A DNA stretch of 64,000 nt, from assembly GCA_030549495.1 (NCBI GenBank), contig JAUIRK010000884.1:124001-188000 (forward strand). The letters are read 5' to 3'. Positions 10,345-23,600 of the stretch are shown here, piece after piece (within the stretch, counting starts at the first letter, position 1; each line of letters begins with the position of its first letter). The stretch comes from Nectonema munidae. Its lineage: Eukaryota; Nematomorpha; Nectonematoida; Nectonematidae. A program made the translations under genes and the position numbers. Below the pieces are notes generated by a model. It saw nothing but the letters and a program-made list of their open reading frames with translations. It was not told the origin of the DNA and did not search any database.

Positions 10345-12837
10345 TTTATTTATATGCATGATTATTAAACATATACTATTCTTTATTATGATATTGTAAA
10401 AAACATTGAGAACCCTTGGAATAGTGCAATCTGACTTCACATTTTATACATTTAGATCGCGTGTTCTTTTGACAGATCACGCATCTTCCTTGATCACAGG
10501 AGACTACCTAATGGTTCTTTGTATCATATCGTATAGAATCAAGCAGATTTAAGTGTTTACCACCTCTGAATTGCCTTCTGCTAATTGAAGATTTCATTAA
10601 AACAGTTGCTATTTCTCGTCTGAAATCCAGATGACTTGTGCATTTTCTGTCTTTTGGAAATAATTTGCAATAAAACCTCCATGCTGCCACCAATGAAATA
10701 TTGATCAAATTTGTCATCAGAGGCCACCACCACTTTTTTGCTCTTATGATTGGCCTGTATGAGTTCAACAGTTGATCGAACAAATCAACTCCACCCATTC
10801 CTTTGTTATATTCATGGATAAGTTTCGGTTGCAGAATCATTTTTCTTCCAAAACCTTTTGAAAAGCGATTGGTTCGTTCAAATGGAGTGTGTGTGAAGGT
10901 GGTGCTCGCAATGAAAACTATGCTGTTATCGAACCACTTACAGAGAAAAACGCTTTCATTGCAACAAAAATCAAATCTTCCTTTACCTTCCTTGTTCAGT
11001 AGCATGTCAGATTTTATAAAATCACTTCCACCTTCTGTTCTATTTCTTCTGATTGCAACTTTTTTATTTTTCAACAACTCCAACACCTTTATTGAGGTAA
11101 AAAAATTATCGAAGTGCAATTCATGATTTTCAGCACTTGAATTTTCGAACACAGTTTCCATCAAACTCATCACAACATGCACTCCTAAAGGTTTCTTGCT
11201 GCATTTTTCCATACTTTTACCTGTATAAATTATAAGTTTATACGGGTAGCCATCATCACCACATAGTGCCCAAATCTTGTAGCCAAACCTTATTGGTTTT
11301 CCTTTCATATACATTTTGCCGCTGTTTCCCAGAGTAAGGAACCATACTTTCATCAATACTTAGCTTTTCATGAAAAACTCCAAATTTTATTAAATTTTTG
11401 TTCATCAGATTATACAAGAAAGAAACTTTTACCACTTTGTTTCCTTTTTCCAATTTTTCATTATCACATGGGTGAAAGTATTTTTTGATCTTCAAAAATT
11501 TGTCCCTGATCATTGTTTGGGAAACAAAATAAACTTTCAAATCAGAATTATTACTCCAGTAATCTCTTTCAGATGTCACAAACTGGTAGCCAGAGAAAGT
11601 CAAAATACCTACAAATTGTTTGATTTCTTCTAAGGTACAGGAAAAAGTAGGGTTGTTATATCTTTTTTTGCATAAAGAAGTGTTTGTTCAAGAAGGTACT
11701 CGAAAAAAAAACTCTGTGAAAAAGAGTCCATATTTCAAAGAAAGAATTTCTTATCAAGTCTGGATAACTTTCTTCCAATTTGACAGAGGATTTTTTGGAT
11801 AGTGTTTTTGAGAAATGGTTCGCCTTTTTCCATCTTGATTTATTTTTGGAAGTTTTACCAATAGTTTCTACATCATCATCAGAAGCTTCATCAAACTCCA
11901 GCTCCATTTTTCCTGCAGGTTCAAACAACTCTTCACATTCATCACTAAAAGCTTCTTCTTCTTCTTCACTTGGAACACTATTATCACCAGTGATTGGAGG
12001 TATGATGGTAATCTTTGCACCAAGATTATTTTCTTGAATATAACCCAATGCTTCGTCAAGTGTGACAAGTTCAAAAACTTTTTTGAGAACTCATGGAAAT
12101 GCGAGCGTAGAAGAAACGAATGGAGGTAAAATTACACAAAATCAAAAAAATAGATTTGCTAAACTAGACAAAATCAATATTTGCTTTTATGACTGCACCA
12201 CAGATGCACATGAAAAATATGATTGATTAGCACATGCCTGCGTTACTATTTTATTTGTTGGAATTTTACATACACACAATGTATTCAAGACTGCATTTGT
12301 ATCTTATGATTGCATGTTTTTCAATGTATTTTTTACTAAATTATATTGCTATGCTATACATCTCGTATGCATGCCTAGTCTGTTATATTTTACTTTTTTG
12401 TGTGTTATGCTCTATTTATGTTTTTCGTCTGTGATAAATTCTTTTTATATGATATAAATGTATCTATACTATAGATGCTTGTAAGTCACTCCTAGTTCCA
12501 AAAGTTCCCAAATGGGAACATCAAATTCCAAAATACTTGTGTGATGAGCAGGCGTTATTTTTTTTAGAAATTCAAGTTAGAGACTATGTTTTTTGGGAAA
12601 ATGCATAAAACCAGTTTTTAATTCGAATAATCATGCAAAACACAATCCGGCCGAAATTTTTCATTTTTTCTAAAAATTATATGGTTAAAAAACGGAACAT
12701 TTATAGATTAAACGACAAAAATTTATATCTTTTCACATGAAACTTTGAAAAAAAATTTTTTGTTGAGTTTAAAGAAACTTTTTTTCGCTTTTCAAAAACA
12801 TGTTCCCATATGGGAACATTAGGCGCTAAAGGGTTAA
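10345..12837 (-). mobile_element. piggyBac element, PGBD3-like, nearly full-length but broken
   Basis: Minus-strand transposase. The acidic N-terminus (from 12048) is followed by LTFSGYQFVTSERDYW and DESMVPYSGK, holding the first catalytic aspartate. Next come GKPIRFGYKIWALCGDDG, HFDNFFTS (second aspartate), and NKGMGGVDLFDQL with YRPIIRAKKWWWPL (third). A frame-consistent tail beyond the stop at 10508 gives RCVICQKNTRSKCIKC, the C-terminal zinc finger. At least two frameshifts (near 11300 and 11650-11700) and one stop (before the finger) separate the pieces, so this copy is dead. The right terminus reads TTAGGCGCTAAAGGGTTAA, ending in the TTAA target at 12834-12837. The left terminus is not certain. 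It lies head-to-tail with the 8.4-10.3 kb copy. Confidence 0.88.
12802..12817. repeat. 16-bp palindrome next to the TTAA terminus
   Basis: GTTCCCATATGGGAAC, 16 bp inside the TTAA at 12834. This is the best-preserved copy and defines the terminus as palindrome, spacer, GGGTTAA. Confidence 0.85.
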
Positions 12838-14200
12838 AAATAAGATTTCAACTTGTGGATTAACGCCATTCAAAAAATGAAAAAATTTATATAATTTTTA
12901 CATACAAAAATATTTTCATGTTTCTTATATTTTTATAAGAAATTTTTTGAAATCATTAGTCAAAAATTAAACGCCCTTAAAATGGATTATCCTTCTCTCA
13001 TTTCATTTAAGCTCATTTAAAGCAGCTGTTTTTCTTTTGCTATGTAAAAAAAAGAGGTAAAACAATCAAGTGGAGTTTTTCTGCAACTATTGGAACTTTG
13101 TGTAAGTTTAATATACCTGGTCTTGCGAGGGTTAAAGAGTCCTTTCCATTTTTATTACAGGCAGCGTATCAACTTTATTCGAACATATAAGGGATTTGTG
13201 TTGCAACGAACAAAACTTACAGACCACTTCCTTATTACATTTTGAGGAAATATGTCCCAAGTAGAGAGAGTTTCCACATCAGATAACGGTCTCCATTTCA
13301 ACAATTGCATCATAAAAAATCATTTTTTGATGTAGGAAAATATTTCAACGTACACTTTTAAAACTGAATTTTTTTTTCATTGTTCAAATCTTTTGAGAAA
13401 AGGAACCTGAAAACGTTGTCTTGATCGACCAACTCTTTAATTTTTCATTTTTGTCCTGTATCAAACTTACGATGCATTCATTGGAGATATCTTTTGAAAG
13501 AATAAAAGAAATTTTTGGTAACAAAACGTTTGTCCTCACTCTTTGCCACTTTTCTTCTTTGCAGAGCAGGCTTTATTCTTTAACCAAGTTTTCGGTGTCA
13601 GGAAAACGAAGTCTGAAAGTCTTTTTGATGTGTTTATTGGACAACATTTTAACATTATCAAGAAAAATTATTCGTTTTTTGCGTAACTTCTTCTAAATTT
13701 AACTCATCTGACTTAATATACAAAGTATTCTCATTTTTCATTTTTTGAGTTTTAGCAACTTTAACATAAGTTTGAGTAAAAGATTGTGAATTTAAAACTT
13801 TTATCGAAAGCATGATTATCGAAGCTATTTTTTAACAAGAAATTACCTTGTTCCTCCATTTGTTCTTTCTGGTTAAATAACGTTGATATTTATAAGAGAG
13901 GAGATATAAGCAATGCGACATTTTTGACGATGCCATTTAATTTCATGTTTATTATGCTGTTCTAAAACTTTAAATATAGAGCTATTAAAATTGTGACTTA
14001 TATAGCGAACCCATTTCCAGCAAGAATCGCATTTCATAGGTTGGATTCGAGATTGTTATGCAAGATATAATGAAGGATCTTAAAGTATAGAAATTTAATA
14101 CAACTGTCAAAACATAAGCTTCAAGGGAACAGTGAGTGCTTTGGTCGCAAATAACTTGGGAGCCCATGAAATTGGTGGTTTTGTGGCATCTTTTAACCCC
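12838..14200. other. AT-rich sequence, no clear gene
   Basis: Only short motif-free open frames. It may include the decayed 5' half of the CMC relic that starts at 14211, but no zinc finger or C-x2-C block could be identified with confidence. Confidence 0.4.
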
Positions 14201-14210
14201 CATTTGTTAA

Positions 14211-15830
14211 ATGGAGAAATGGAGGTTAATTGGTGGTTTTAACTCCAGTTCAAATGTCTCGTGTATTAAGATTCTTTCCTTTTTTTGGACATTTTATAAA
14301 AAAAAAGGAGACGATGCTTGGGAAACGTTTTTACTTTTTTTAGATTGTGATCAATGTATTTTAGCACCTGAAATTCAATCTGGTAGAATTTTTTTCATGA
14401 GAGATTTGATTGAGGATTTTTTGTTATCTTATAAAGGAAATTTTCCACATTTTAATGTCAAAGCCAAATTTCATCTTCTTGTCGTGGCAGTTTTTTACTT
14501 TGGGCCTTTACTTCATTTCACTACTATACGATTGGAAGCAAAGCATAATTTTTTTTAAGAAATATTTCTAAAAAATTAGTAATAGTAAAAATGTATGTAG
14601 CTTTTTAACACAAAAACATCAATTTTATCGACTTTATTCTTTATTCGTTAAATTATGATGGACCTTTATCAGTGTTGAATTATTAATGGGAATGATTGTT
14701 TTCTTATTAATTAGAGCTTAAAACTTCTAAAGCTAAACTGATAAGATTGAGTGAGGAGAATTAGATTTTCGAAGAATATGATGTTATGGTTGTATTGAAG
14801 ATATTTTAATGCCTAACCCATACCCCAGTTATTTTCTGTAGAAGGTTGAAGAAAATTTGTTTTTTTCAGGCATCACTGATGTCATTTATTTGAAAAAACG
14901 GAGGAAATATTGTCTTTTACAAAAGGAAACACTTTGTTTCGCGTTTATATGCATTTACCTACACCCAGACTACTTTTTATGCCAGTATAACTAAGCATTC
15001 TTTTATTTAATTTTTCGCCAATAATAATAAATAAAATGTTAATGCATAATTCATTTTTTCATTTTGTTTTTGAGTATTTTATCTAGAATGGCAGAAAAAA
15101 TTGTCATTCACATGGAAATAGTGGCACAAATATTTAAATATGAATGGACCTATCATATGAAAATTTAGTAAGGTCATCTCAAAAAATATTTTTGCTGTTC
15201 GGTGACAATGTCTTATTTAAATGAGTTTATAGACCTTGATGTAGCCTCAATATCAGAAATATTAGAATATAAAGTTAAGGTTAATAAAAAAAAAGTTCTG
15301 AGTCTCAAACTTCAAACCATCTACTCTTAACGGATGAAAGCAACTTCTCCTAACGGAAAAACTGATTCAAAAATTTCTACAAGTTACCAGACTCCATTTT
15401 GTTTCACAAAAAAGGTAAAGATTTTATTTTATTGTGAAAAAAATATGTGAACAATGTTTGAAGGAAATTTCCAAAGCCATATGTTTTTCCATCCAATTGC
15501 CTATCTCCTAGTTTTCAACTCAAACTCAACCGAAAAGAGGCCTTGACAAAGAAAGAAAAATCCCAGTTGGTGAATGCACTCTATAGTGATGTCTGCCATT
15601 GTGAAAAAGGACTGAACATTTTTGGCATAAATTTAATTTATATCATAGGTTTGTATTTTTAAAATTAGATAGCCAACTTCACATCTGATGATAAAAATAT
15701 GAAATTAGTGATTGAACGGAAAAGATTACGAATGTGGGGACATCTGGGCTAGAAGAACATATTGCTTGGATGAAAACTGAGGTTACTAAACAATATATGA
15801 ATGAAAGCATAATTTTGTGTGAGTAATTAT
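14211..15830 (+). mobile_element. CMC (EnSpm-like) relic: transposase tail plus SAM-gene remains
   Basis: 14211-14558 is open for 115 codons. It matches the C-terminal catalytic part of the intact CMC transposase in this window: FNVKAKFHLLV (the H-x3-H region, second histidine lost), then FTTIRLEAKHNFF, holding the final catalytic glutamate. About 650 bp downstream, on the same strand, 15200-15320 gives FIDLDVASISEILEYKV, like the second half of a SAM domain. Later pieces follow: LTKKEKSQLVNALY near 15550, and SGLEEHIAWMKTEVTKQY near 15750 ending at a GTGAGT donor. These correspond in order to the SAM-domain gene of the 36.6-43.0 kb element. Termini were not found. Confidence 0.65.
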
Positions 15831-17990
15831 ATTATTGATATATAATAATATTATATGTCACTTAATATTATTATTTATTTTTTTAATGCAATTTTTTACG
15901 GTGATAATTTGGATTATAATTGAATATAAATAATTTTCTGAGAAAAACATCGCAAAAATCATCCATAGAAATTGAGAAAATTCCAAGAAATAAAAAATAG
16001 AATTCTTTTTTTATATTTTTTTGAAAATAAATCGCATATTTGTGTTCTACGAAGCGAAAAATATTAGTTAATGTTGAAAAAACTTTAACTTATTTCTAGA
16101 ATTTTCAAGATCGAATCGGACAAATCCCATTTTATACATTTATGAGTGGATAATATTCGAAAAAATTTTTTTTCTAATTTTTATATTTAAAGGTGTATAA
16201 TCGGCTATATTTAAATATAAATTTAAAACTTTTAAGAAAAATTTTTATTTCCAATTTCAACTTTTTGAGGTTAAAAATTACCCTCAATTCTCAAATATCG
16301 GTTTTACATTTTTTAAGAAAATATTTACAATTTTTAAAAAATAGAAATCTATTATTTTTATAGAGTTTTTATTTTGTACAATTTAATTTTCAATATTCAA
16401 TTTTTCTGAAAAAAGTTAGCCATTGAGGGTTCACTAAATGCCTAAATTTTAAACTAGCATTTATATTAAATTTTTATAAAAAATTTAAAAAAATTTTTTA
16501 TAAAAATTTAAAAAAATTTCCAATTTTTTCAACTAAATTGGCAAAATTATGCATATTTAGAGATTTGATTTTACTTTTTTTAAAAAAAAATTAAAATTTT
16601 TCTTTTTGAAAATATTTATTCTTTTGACCAGCCTTCGGTTTCCTGTGATCTCCAATATGCGAAAAAAATTAATCAATCAACAAATCAAAGATATTTTTAT
16701 TTTCAACATAAAATGATGCCCAACTTTAAAATATAAAAAACTTGCAACATTATTTTAGCACATTTTAAAAAATTCTTTTCTCCTTTTCTCTCCATTTTTG
16801 CTTTAATATTCTGTAAAGAAATGTTGTTTTTTCCAATAATCCCTTTTATCATTTACGAAATTAATTATTTTTTGGAAATAAAAAAAAAGATTTTTTCGTC
16901 TTGACTGATTTTTCCAAAATATAAAATGCATTCAATTTCTAATACCCAAATAAAAGTGTACAGTGCTAACGAAAGCGTAAGAAATTGCCCAAACACTCCA
17001 CACTTTCACTTTATTATTTCGCCCCCTTCCTTCACCCCTAATGAAAAATATAAAGATACTTGCAACACCCCCAAATTTTTAAAGCCCAAATTTTGAAATT
17101 AAACCCTCAAGCGCCTATAAACCCGTAACCCACAACTATTTCATTTTGATATAAAAATATAATTTGTGATTGTCAACTTTTTCTCGTATGTTTTGGACCG
17201 AACCATTTTTTGTGGAATCCATTTCATTGCTACCAACTTTATTTTTCAAGTGTTTAAAAATATAAAAATAAGTAAGCCCTTCTCAATAACTATTTTTTTT
17301 ATATCTTCACTCAATTGATTTTATAATGTATACATTTTAACTATGCTTATGCGAAACTACTATAATTTTAAGTAAATTTTTAAAATTTTTATTTGAAAAA
17401 ATATATTGCCTATCGTGGACGTAGAACTTGATGCTTTGAGTCTAAACTTTAGATCTCAGGTTCCAAAGAAGTAAAAGACAATCGGTAATCTCCTCATTAG
17501 AAGCATTTAGTCAGTCTTGATTTTTTGAATGCAGATATAGAAATGAAAATAAATGCTATTTTAATACTTTTTACGAAATAAATCAAAGAATTGCTAGCAG
17601 CATTTGTTGCCATACTTCTTAAAACTTTACGAGCAGCAACAGAAAGTGTGGGAAAACACGGAGATGCTTCTTTCTACCAAGTAAAATTGTTGGAACAGTT
17701 TTCAACAAATAACTCTCCATACTTTTGTGTTTATTGCATTTACCCGCCATTAAATTCGTCTGCAAAAGCAAGAGGTCTTTTTACAGCGCTAGGTGTAGGC
17801 GTGACTTGATCAAAAGGTTTAGTTGACTTGGATGAAAGATGCGCCTTGATAAATTATAGTCTTTCCAACACATACTTTAAAACAAGTTTTAATCGGAGAC
17901 AGAGAGTATAAAATATTCTGAATTATGAAGATTCAAATGAAAACAATCTATTTCTAACGAAAGAAATGCAGCTTTGCCGATGTAAAAGTG
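15831..17990. other. Very AT-rich sequence
   Basis: Long A/T-runs, especially 16000-16650. No gene, element end or repeat unit recognised. Confidence 0.5.
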
Positions 17991-17999
17991 TCCGTGATT

Positions 18000-18190
18000 G
18001 GCGCGTTCTCATGTACTTTAGATATGAGGTATGAATGATGATAACCCGCAGTTCTAATCTCGAAATGAGGGACGCGACACCGCCCACTAACTTTTAAACA
18101 AGTGACCGGGATCCGTAATTTATGTGAGGGTCTCGTAAAACTCCGCGAGTGTCCAGCCCCGCACAGGCTAGCTTGGTGTGGGTATTTCGT
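18000..18190 (+). repeat. GC-richer block, possible SINE of a second family
   Basis: About 190 bp of distinctly GC-richer sequence in AT-rich DNA. Weak A-box-like (TGATTGGCGCG) and B-box-like (AGTTCTAATCTCG) motifs are spaced as in tRNA-derived SINEs. No second copy in the window. Confidence 0.25.
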
Positions 18191-18649
18191 AGCAATATAT
18201 GGATAATGTTTTTTTACTTTTATACCATTATCTATAAAAAAACGACTTTATAATGTTTGCAGAAGCTGTGAATTGATAAAAGATCGATTGTCGCTAAACC
18301 ATGCATGCGCCGTTTGACACTCTTTCGCACACACTTTTGCTTCCAAAATTGAAAAGCTGTGGTGACCTGGAGAAACTTTATGCATAGGAAATCCTATCTT
18401 GAAATGCAAGAATACTTTTTTTCAACGAATGGCACATTGTCAAATTCTAAATACATTAAATCAGAGGTCGTCGAAGATGCGCTCTAGCGGTCGTCCCTCT
18501 CGGAATTCATATTCTTGACTTGTTCATTAACATACCTTTATTGCGCATATATTTTTGTGGTGTCAAAAAATCAGTTGCAAGTCAATACCAAAAATTGCAA
18601 AGCAGTCTAATTTTGTAATGATAATACTCTTATGATGAGATTGAATGAT

Positions 18650-18749
18650 TTTATATTTGAATTGGTAGATTCTTTCCAATTGGTGGGAATCATAATTGAC
18701 AAGAATTTAAATTTGTCCGACCATATCTCTTACGTAAACTCGCATGAGT
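18650..18749 (+). mobile_element. LINE reverse-transcriptase fragment
   Basis: The frame reads LVGIIIDKNLNLSDHISYV, the conserved segment just after the catalytic YADD block of Jockey/CR1-type reverse transcriptases (usual form L-G-x-x-I-D-x-x-L-x-F-x-x-H-I). About 33 codons, then a stop. A possible further piece of LINE tail lies near 19386-19600, beyond the mariner relic. Confidence 0.55.
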
Positions 18750-18829
18750 GATTGACATTTGAAGTGTTCCAATGACGTGAACCGATTTTAATTGTGAATT
18801 AAATTTAAATGTCTATGTGTAAGCCACGG

Positions 18830-19255
18830 CATCTACAAAGGCTATTATTTGGTGTGCATTTTTGCAAGCGAAGTCATCAAGCGGCATTCTTCGAAATCGA
18901 TGGCTCAGATTCTGTTACGGTGAGCGGCGTACGATAAACCGTGTCAAACCGGACTCCGTCACCCAATGCCACTCACCCAATAGCTTGATTCATTTAGGAA
19001 ATAACAAAGTCAATTGGCCACCACAATCGTGCGCCTCGACGTCTTTACATTTTTTCTTTTGCAGTCATGGCGAATATTAGATCGATGCCAACATGCCAAA
19101 ATCAATCCAACGGCTCAAGGATCTCTCTATGCAGAGACTTCATCAAAAATTGTGAGCATCGAGTGGAGGTGTGGCGCTGTAGCCTTGGTGGACACTTGGA
19201 CAATATTTTTTTCAGACATAATGGCCATGACTCAAATAACATGATTCAATAGAGA
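18830..19255 (+). mobile_element. mariner-like transposase relic
   Basis: Pieces in three frames follow the order of mariner-like transposases: AFFEIDGSDSVTVSG (18880-18925), then NWPPQSCASTSLHFFF (19010-19060). The latter corresponds to the usual WPPRSCDLTPLDFF, with the catalytic aspartate replaced. Then CEHRVEVW with SLGGHLDNIFF near 19150-19210, the family's C-terminus. Catalytically dead and fragmentary; no termini seen. Confidence 0.7.
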
Positions 19256-20200
19256 TACTATTATACAAGTCCTTTTTTACCAATCAAATATTGCGTAGTG
19301 ATTTGAGGTCACTCAAATCTTTCAGCATTTAAGATGTATACACGGTATCAATCATATTTCTAATAACTTGTTCTAGAATTTAAAAGTGAATGATTTATAC
19401 AATTATAACTTAGCAGTCTTCATATATCCCTTTTTTTCAATAAATTTGGGAACTTCCATTTGCAGAATATTATTTAACAAATATTCCTCACTAATCCCTT
19501 ATTACAATAGAGTTACATTCTGTCAAAGACTATCAAATATAAATGTCAGATTTTTAGAATACAAATTTGGATCTAATTCACTTGAGCATAGTCACGTTTA
19601 AAAAAGGAACAAAAAAACTATCTAGAAAACAAGTTATTTGGATGTGTTGAATTGTTAATCATGTTCTTTTCCTCAAAATTGGTTCTATTAATTTTTTACC
19701 TATCTTTTCAAATTTCTATTGAAATTTGCATCCATTTATAAATATACTTATTTATCATTTTTTAACTTCCGATTTTACACAATATACGATTTTTTACATG
19801 ATAAAATTAATACTGTTTTCACTTAAACGAGTTTCTGGCCTTTTTAAAATTCAGCATATAATTCCCTGTCATTATGCTTTTGTATTCCTTTTATTGCACT
19901 TAGTACAAGCTTAATTCTTCTTCTTTGTGATTTAAATGAACAACGTTCTTCTTCTTCTTCTTCTTTTTCTTCTTGGACGCGTTATCACTGGTATATGTTG
20001 CATGACATCCTAAGGACAGTTTGAAGATGGGAAGCGCAATCTGAAGAAAGTTACATCCAAGTTCTTTGTTGCATTAGCATTTTTGCATATATGTAGATGG
20101 AATTTAACAGGATTCGCAAGTGAAAGAAAGCAGACGCTTGTTTATATCTCTTCTCAGAAAACGAGTCGACGTGATGTGATGGAATTTATAAGATTTTAGC
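19256..20200. other. AT-rich sequence upstream of the M13 gene
   Basis: No gene recognised. A (CTT)n microsatellite lies at 19946-19974. The true first exon or promoter of the M13 gene could lie here or just left of 20260; I saw no convincing TATA box. Confidence 0.4.
19946..19974. repeat. (CTT)n microsatellite
   Basis: About nine imperfect CTT units. Confidence 0.85.
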
Positions 20201-20259
20201 AGCTTCGTTGGGCCGCAGGCGTTGTGAAGCTCTCAGAGCATGTAGGACGTATTTTTGGC

Positions 20260-20689
20260 ATGATTCACTTGCAAGGACTCACTTCAAAAGCTGCTACTCT
20301 CACGATGATCAACACTGGCGCTAGCAACAACGTTCGCATGCATGCAAACGGAGAAGTTCTGGCGATAAGCGAACCCTACTCCAAATTCAGCAACAGCCTG
20401 AACGAGACCTTTGAAATGGACCAAGATAAGAAGAGGCAGGAGAGGATGGAGGTGGTGTCCGACTTTTTGAAACAAAATTTTAAGCTGCTGAGCATGGTGT
20501 TCGCCATCTCCTTCATCATTCTCCTCATGACTGCCATCTTGTTGACGACCAAGCACCGGCATTCAAAGATGGAAGCTTTTGCTCATGACCAGCAAACTCA
20601 AAAAAGTCTTGATAAATTCGAGGACACACTTTGGAAGAAAAAAGTTTGTAAAAACTTGTCCTGCATCGAAGAATCCTTTCTCGTACTTT
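20260..20689 (+). CDS. M13 gene exon 1 of those visible: tail, membrane span, first cysteines
   Basis: The frame is open from before 20224. The ATG at 20260 is the first good start, with another at 20305; a start in an upstream exon is possible. About 75-90 residues precede the membrane span (near 20485-20550). The luminal part ends VCKNLSCIEESFLVL, and the donor is CTTT then GTAAAT (GT at 20690), phase 1. GC content is well above the surroundings. Confidence 0.8.
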
Positions 20690-23600
20690 GTAAATCACTT
20701 TTTCTTATAATTTATCCTTTTCGTCATTCTTTATCTCTTCATCTTAAGTCTATTGGTTCGGCGCTAAATTTGTCCGCTCAAGTGCTGGACGGGGGCCGGG
20801 CGTAAAGTGCCTCTCTCTATTTTTCTCAGATATTAATAAGTTTTTAATCTTACATATACATATTACAAGCATGCTAAATTCGGTGCTGATGTCCATTTTT
20901 TTTATCAAAATCAATCAAACCTGTCAAAAAATTGATTCACATATGACAGCTCATCTCCAAAATGAATTTTTTATTTAAATAATTATATAAAGTTTTTCCT
21001 TTAACAAATATGCTGAATTCAGTGGTGATATTAATTTTTTATGAAAATCAATCAAACCTATCAAAAAATTGATTTTTCTCAATAAGAAACATTTTATACA
21101 AATAATTACCTTCACTTTTTTAAATTTTACTTTAAATAGCCTTTTCTAGCTTTTCTTTCAAAATTGATGATTCGCAATCAATAAAGGCATTTTCTTCATC
21201 TCTTTGTGAAGATTCTATTTGTTTTTTATAATTCTAATAAGATAAAATACGATAGAAAAAATGAATTAGAATTGCAAAGAGATTAGTTAAAAATTTTTTT
21301 TATTCCAATCAGAGTATATTTAAATATAAATTTTTTATCTGGACAAAAAATTAAATCATTCGCATTATTGAAACTTTCATATTTTTTTCCTAAATTAATA
21401 TATTGTAGTGAGCTTATTAGTTTGGGATCTCGTCTTTTAACAACTCTTTTATTAAATGCTCTTTTTTTAGATTCATTGCAAATAGTGAACTTTGTTTGCT
21501 TTTATAATTCCAATTAAAAAAATTAAACTAAGCACAAAATCCTTCCTAGTTTAAAAGAATATTCATGTAAATTATGAATATATACTTAAATTTTTTCAAT
21601 AAATATTTTGATAAATTATTATTATATTCTTGGAATGCAGATTACTCCTTTTTCAAAAGGGATCACGGGAAAGAATCCCCAATTCGCAGGAACGAAATTT
21701 TGGGTCAGTTGGGGGCTAAGTAGGGTCGGTTAGATGCTGGATTCGAGAAATCAAGGTCTTGACTTCGATACCGCATCAAGCTTACTTTCCTCATAGTTCG
21801 ATGCAAGTCATTCTTGAGGCGGGATCGCGAGGTCCCGTTTTCCCAGGAAAGTATCTCTAATTTCCAAATTGCTTAGAATTACGTTTGGAGAAAAGCGCCA
21901 CACCGAGAAATTAATCGAACCACAGTGAGACCGCGACCTCAAGTTGAGCATCCCGTGATTTTCCCCTGGTAAAAGCTGGGGTAGATATTAACTTTAGAGT
22001 TAGGGCCTAAGTTCTAAAGTTTTTTATTCTCTAAATCGAATGTGCATGTTTTAAGCTCGAATGAAAACAAGTGAAAACATATGTGAAGCGTCTTATGACT
22101 ACGCGTGTGGAAATTACGCGAAAACGGTTTTAGACTCGAGACCGTTCGACGTCTACACCATTTCCCAAGAAGTGAAGTACTTGAACACCTTGCGCATTCA
22201 CGAGAGACTGAAGAACAAGGAGAGCAGTAAGAGTTGGCTGGGCGAGTCTTTGAAAGAGACCAGCGTTTTCAAGGAACTGCAGTAAGCACACTCTTCTTTT
22301 CCATTTTCTTTTTTCGCATCATTTTGCTCTAGTTTCACATTTCCCGGAATTAATCCGTTTTAAGCGTTTCGTGGATTACAATTCCCCATTTTTGGAGAGT
22401 AGATATCAAATAATGCTTGAAAATTAAACCAGCCAATACATTTATCTATTTTTTACTACTAACTAAGAAGTTAGTAGCTAACAATACATTTTAGCTAAAT
22501 TAAAGCAAATGGCAGGGCGAATTAATTGGTAAACCTTGGTAAGGCATTATGTCGTTTTTGAATACGTATCATTAAAGAAATGCTAAAAAGTGTAACTTGT
22601 AATTAAGTAATTAAGTAATGATTTGTCATTTATTTTTCATAATTCAATGCTTTCAATATCTATCAACTCCAATGCAAGTGATCGATTACTATGGGAATCC
22701 AAAAATCAAGGATTCCGCCTGCAGAAGTGATCCACGTTTATTTTAGATGTATTGTTTTGAAGGCTACTCACAATCATGTATTAATTTTACTTTTTCAGGA
22801 AAAAATAAAAAATGGATTAGTTTTTACATAACGAATTTAGTAATGGAATTTAAAAAATCTGAAAACAGACAAGTAGAGAGGTGATAATTTTTAATTAGAG
22901 ATAAAGAAATTGGGAGATGGCTTATAAATTTGTTAAAGATCAGAGGTGAGAGTATCGATCCTTGTGGCACTTCAGAGAACATTTTGGGGAGAGGCGAGAA
23001 CGCGTACTTATCCTGACTAACTGGTGTCTATTGGAGAAGTAAGACTGACGTAAAAATAAATCGCATTCAGAAAAAGCATAAACTTTTAGTTGATCAATAA
23101 TGATAGAGTGCTGTAGTGAGTCAAATGCTTTAGACAAGTCAATAAAAAACGAAGGAACTTGGTTTTTACCTTCAAGAGCTTCAATGATTTGGTCAATATG
23201 ATAAGAATGGAATAATCAGTTGAATAGCCAAGAGTGAAACCACAGTGCAATGGATAAAAGAAAGAACTTTGGCTGAAATAACATAAATTTGATTATAAAG
23301 GATTCTCTCATCATTCACGTTTATATAATGGAAAGGGAAAGATGATGGAACGGGGCGAAAGTAAGATAAGTAATCATTGCTTGAAATTGTAGAGTTGCAG
23401 CAAAGATTGAAATGGATGTTGAAGCAATTCGCTATGTCAGTCTCATTCGACAGAAGAGAATCATGATGATAAATCGAGTCGATTTGATGAACTGGTGATT
23501 TGAATCGTTTCGTCATCTTTTTCATGTTGTTCTTATTTACAAAGACTGCTTTTTCAAAATCTTTGTTTATGAGTTTTCTGATACTGTATTTTATATGATT

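Noticed and set aside
20284-20562. Minus-strand frame opposite M13 exon 1
   Set aside because: It is the antisense of a strongly supported exon; His/Leu-rich composition is what the reversed codons give.
21662-21960. Foldback element bounded by ATCACGGGA inverted repeat around a SINE
   Set aside because: Only 9 bp of repeat, no target duplication, no second copy in the window.
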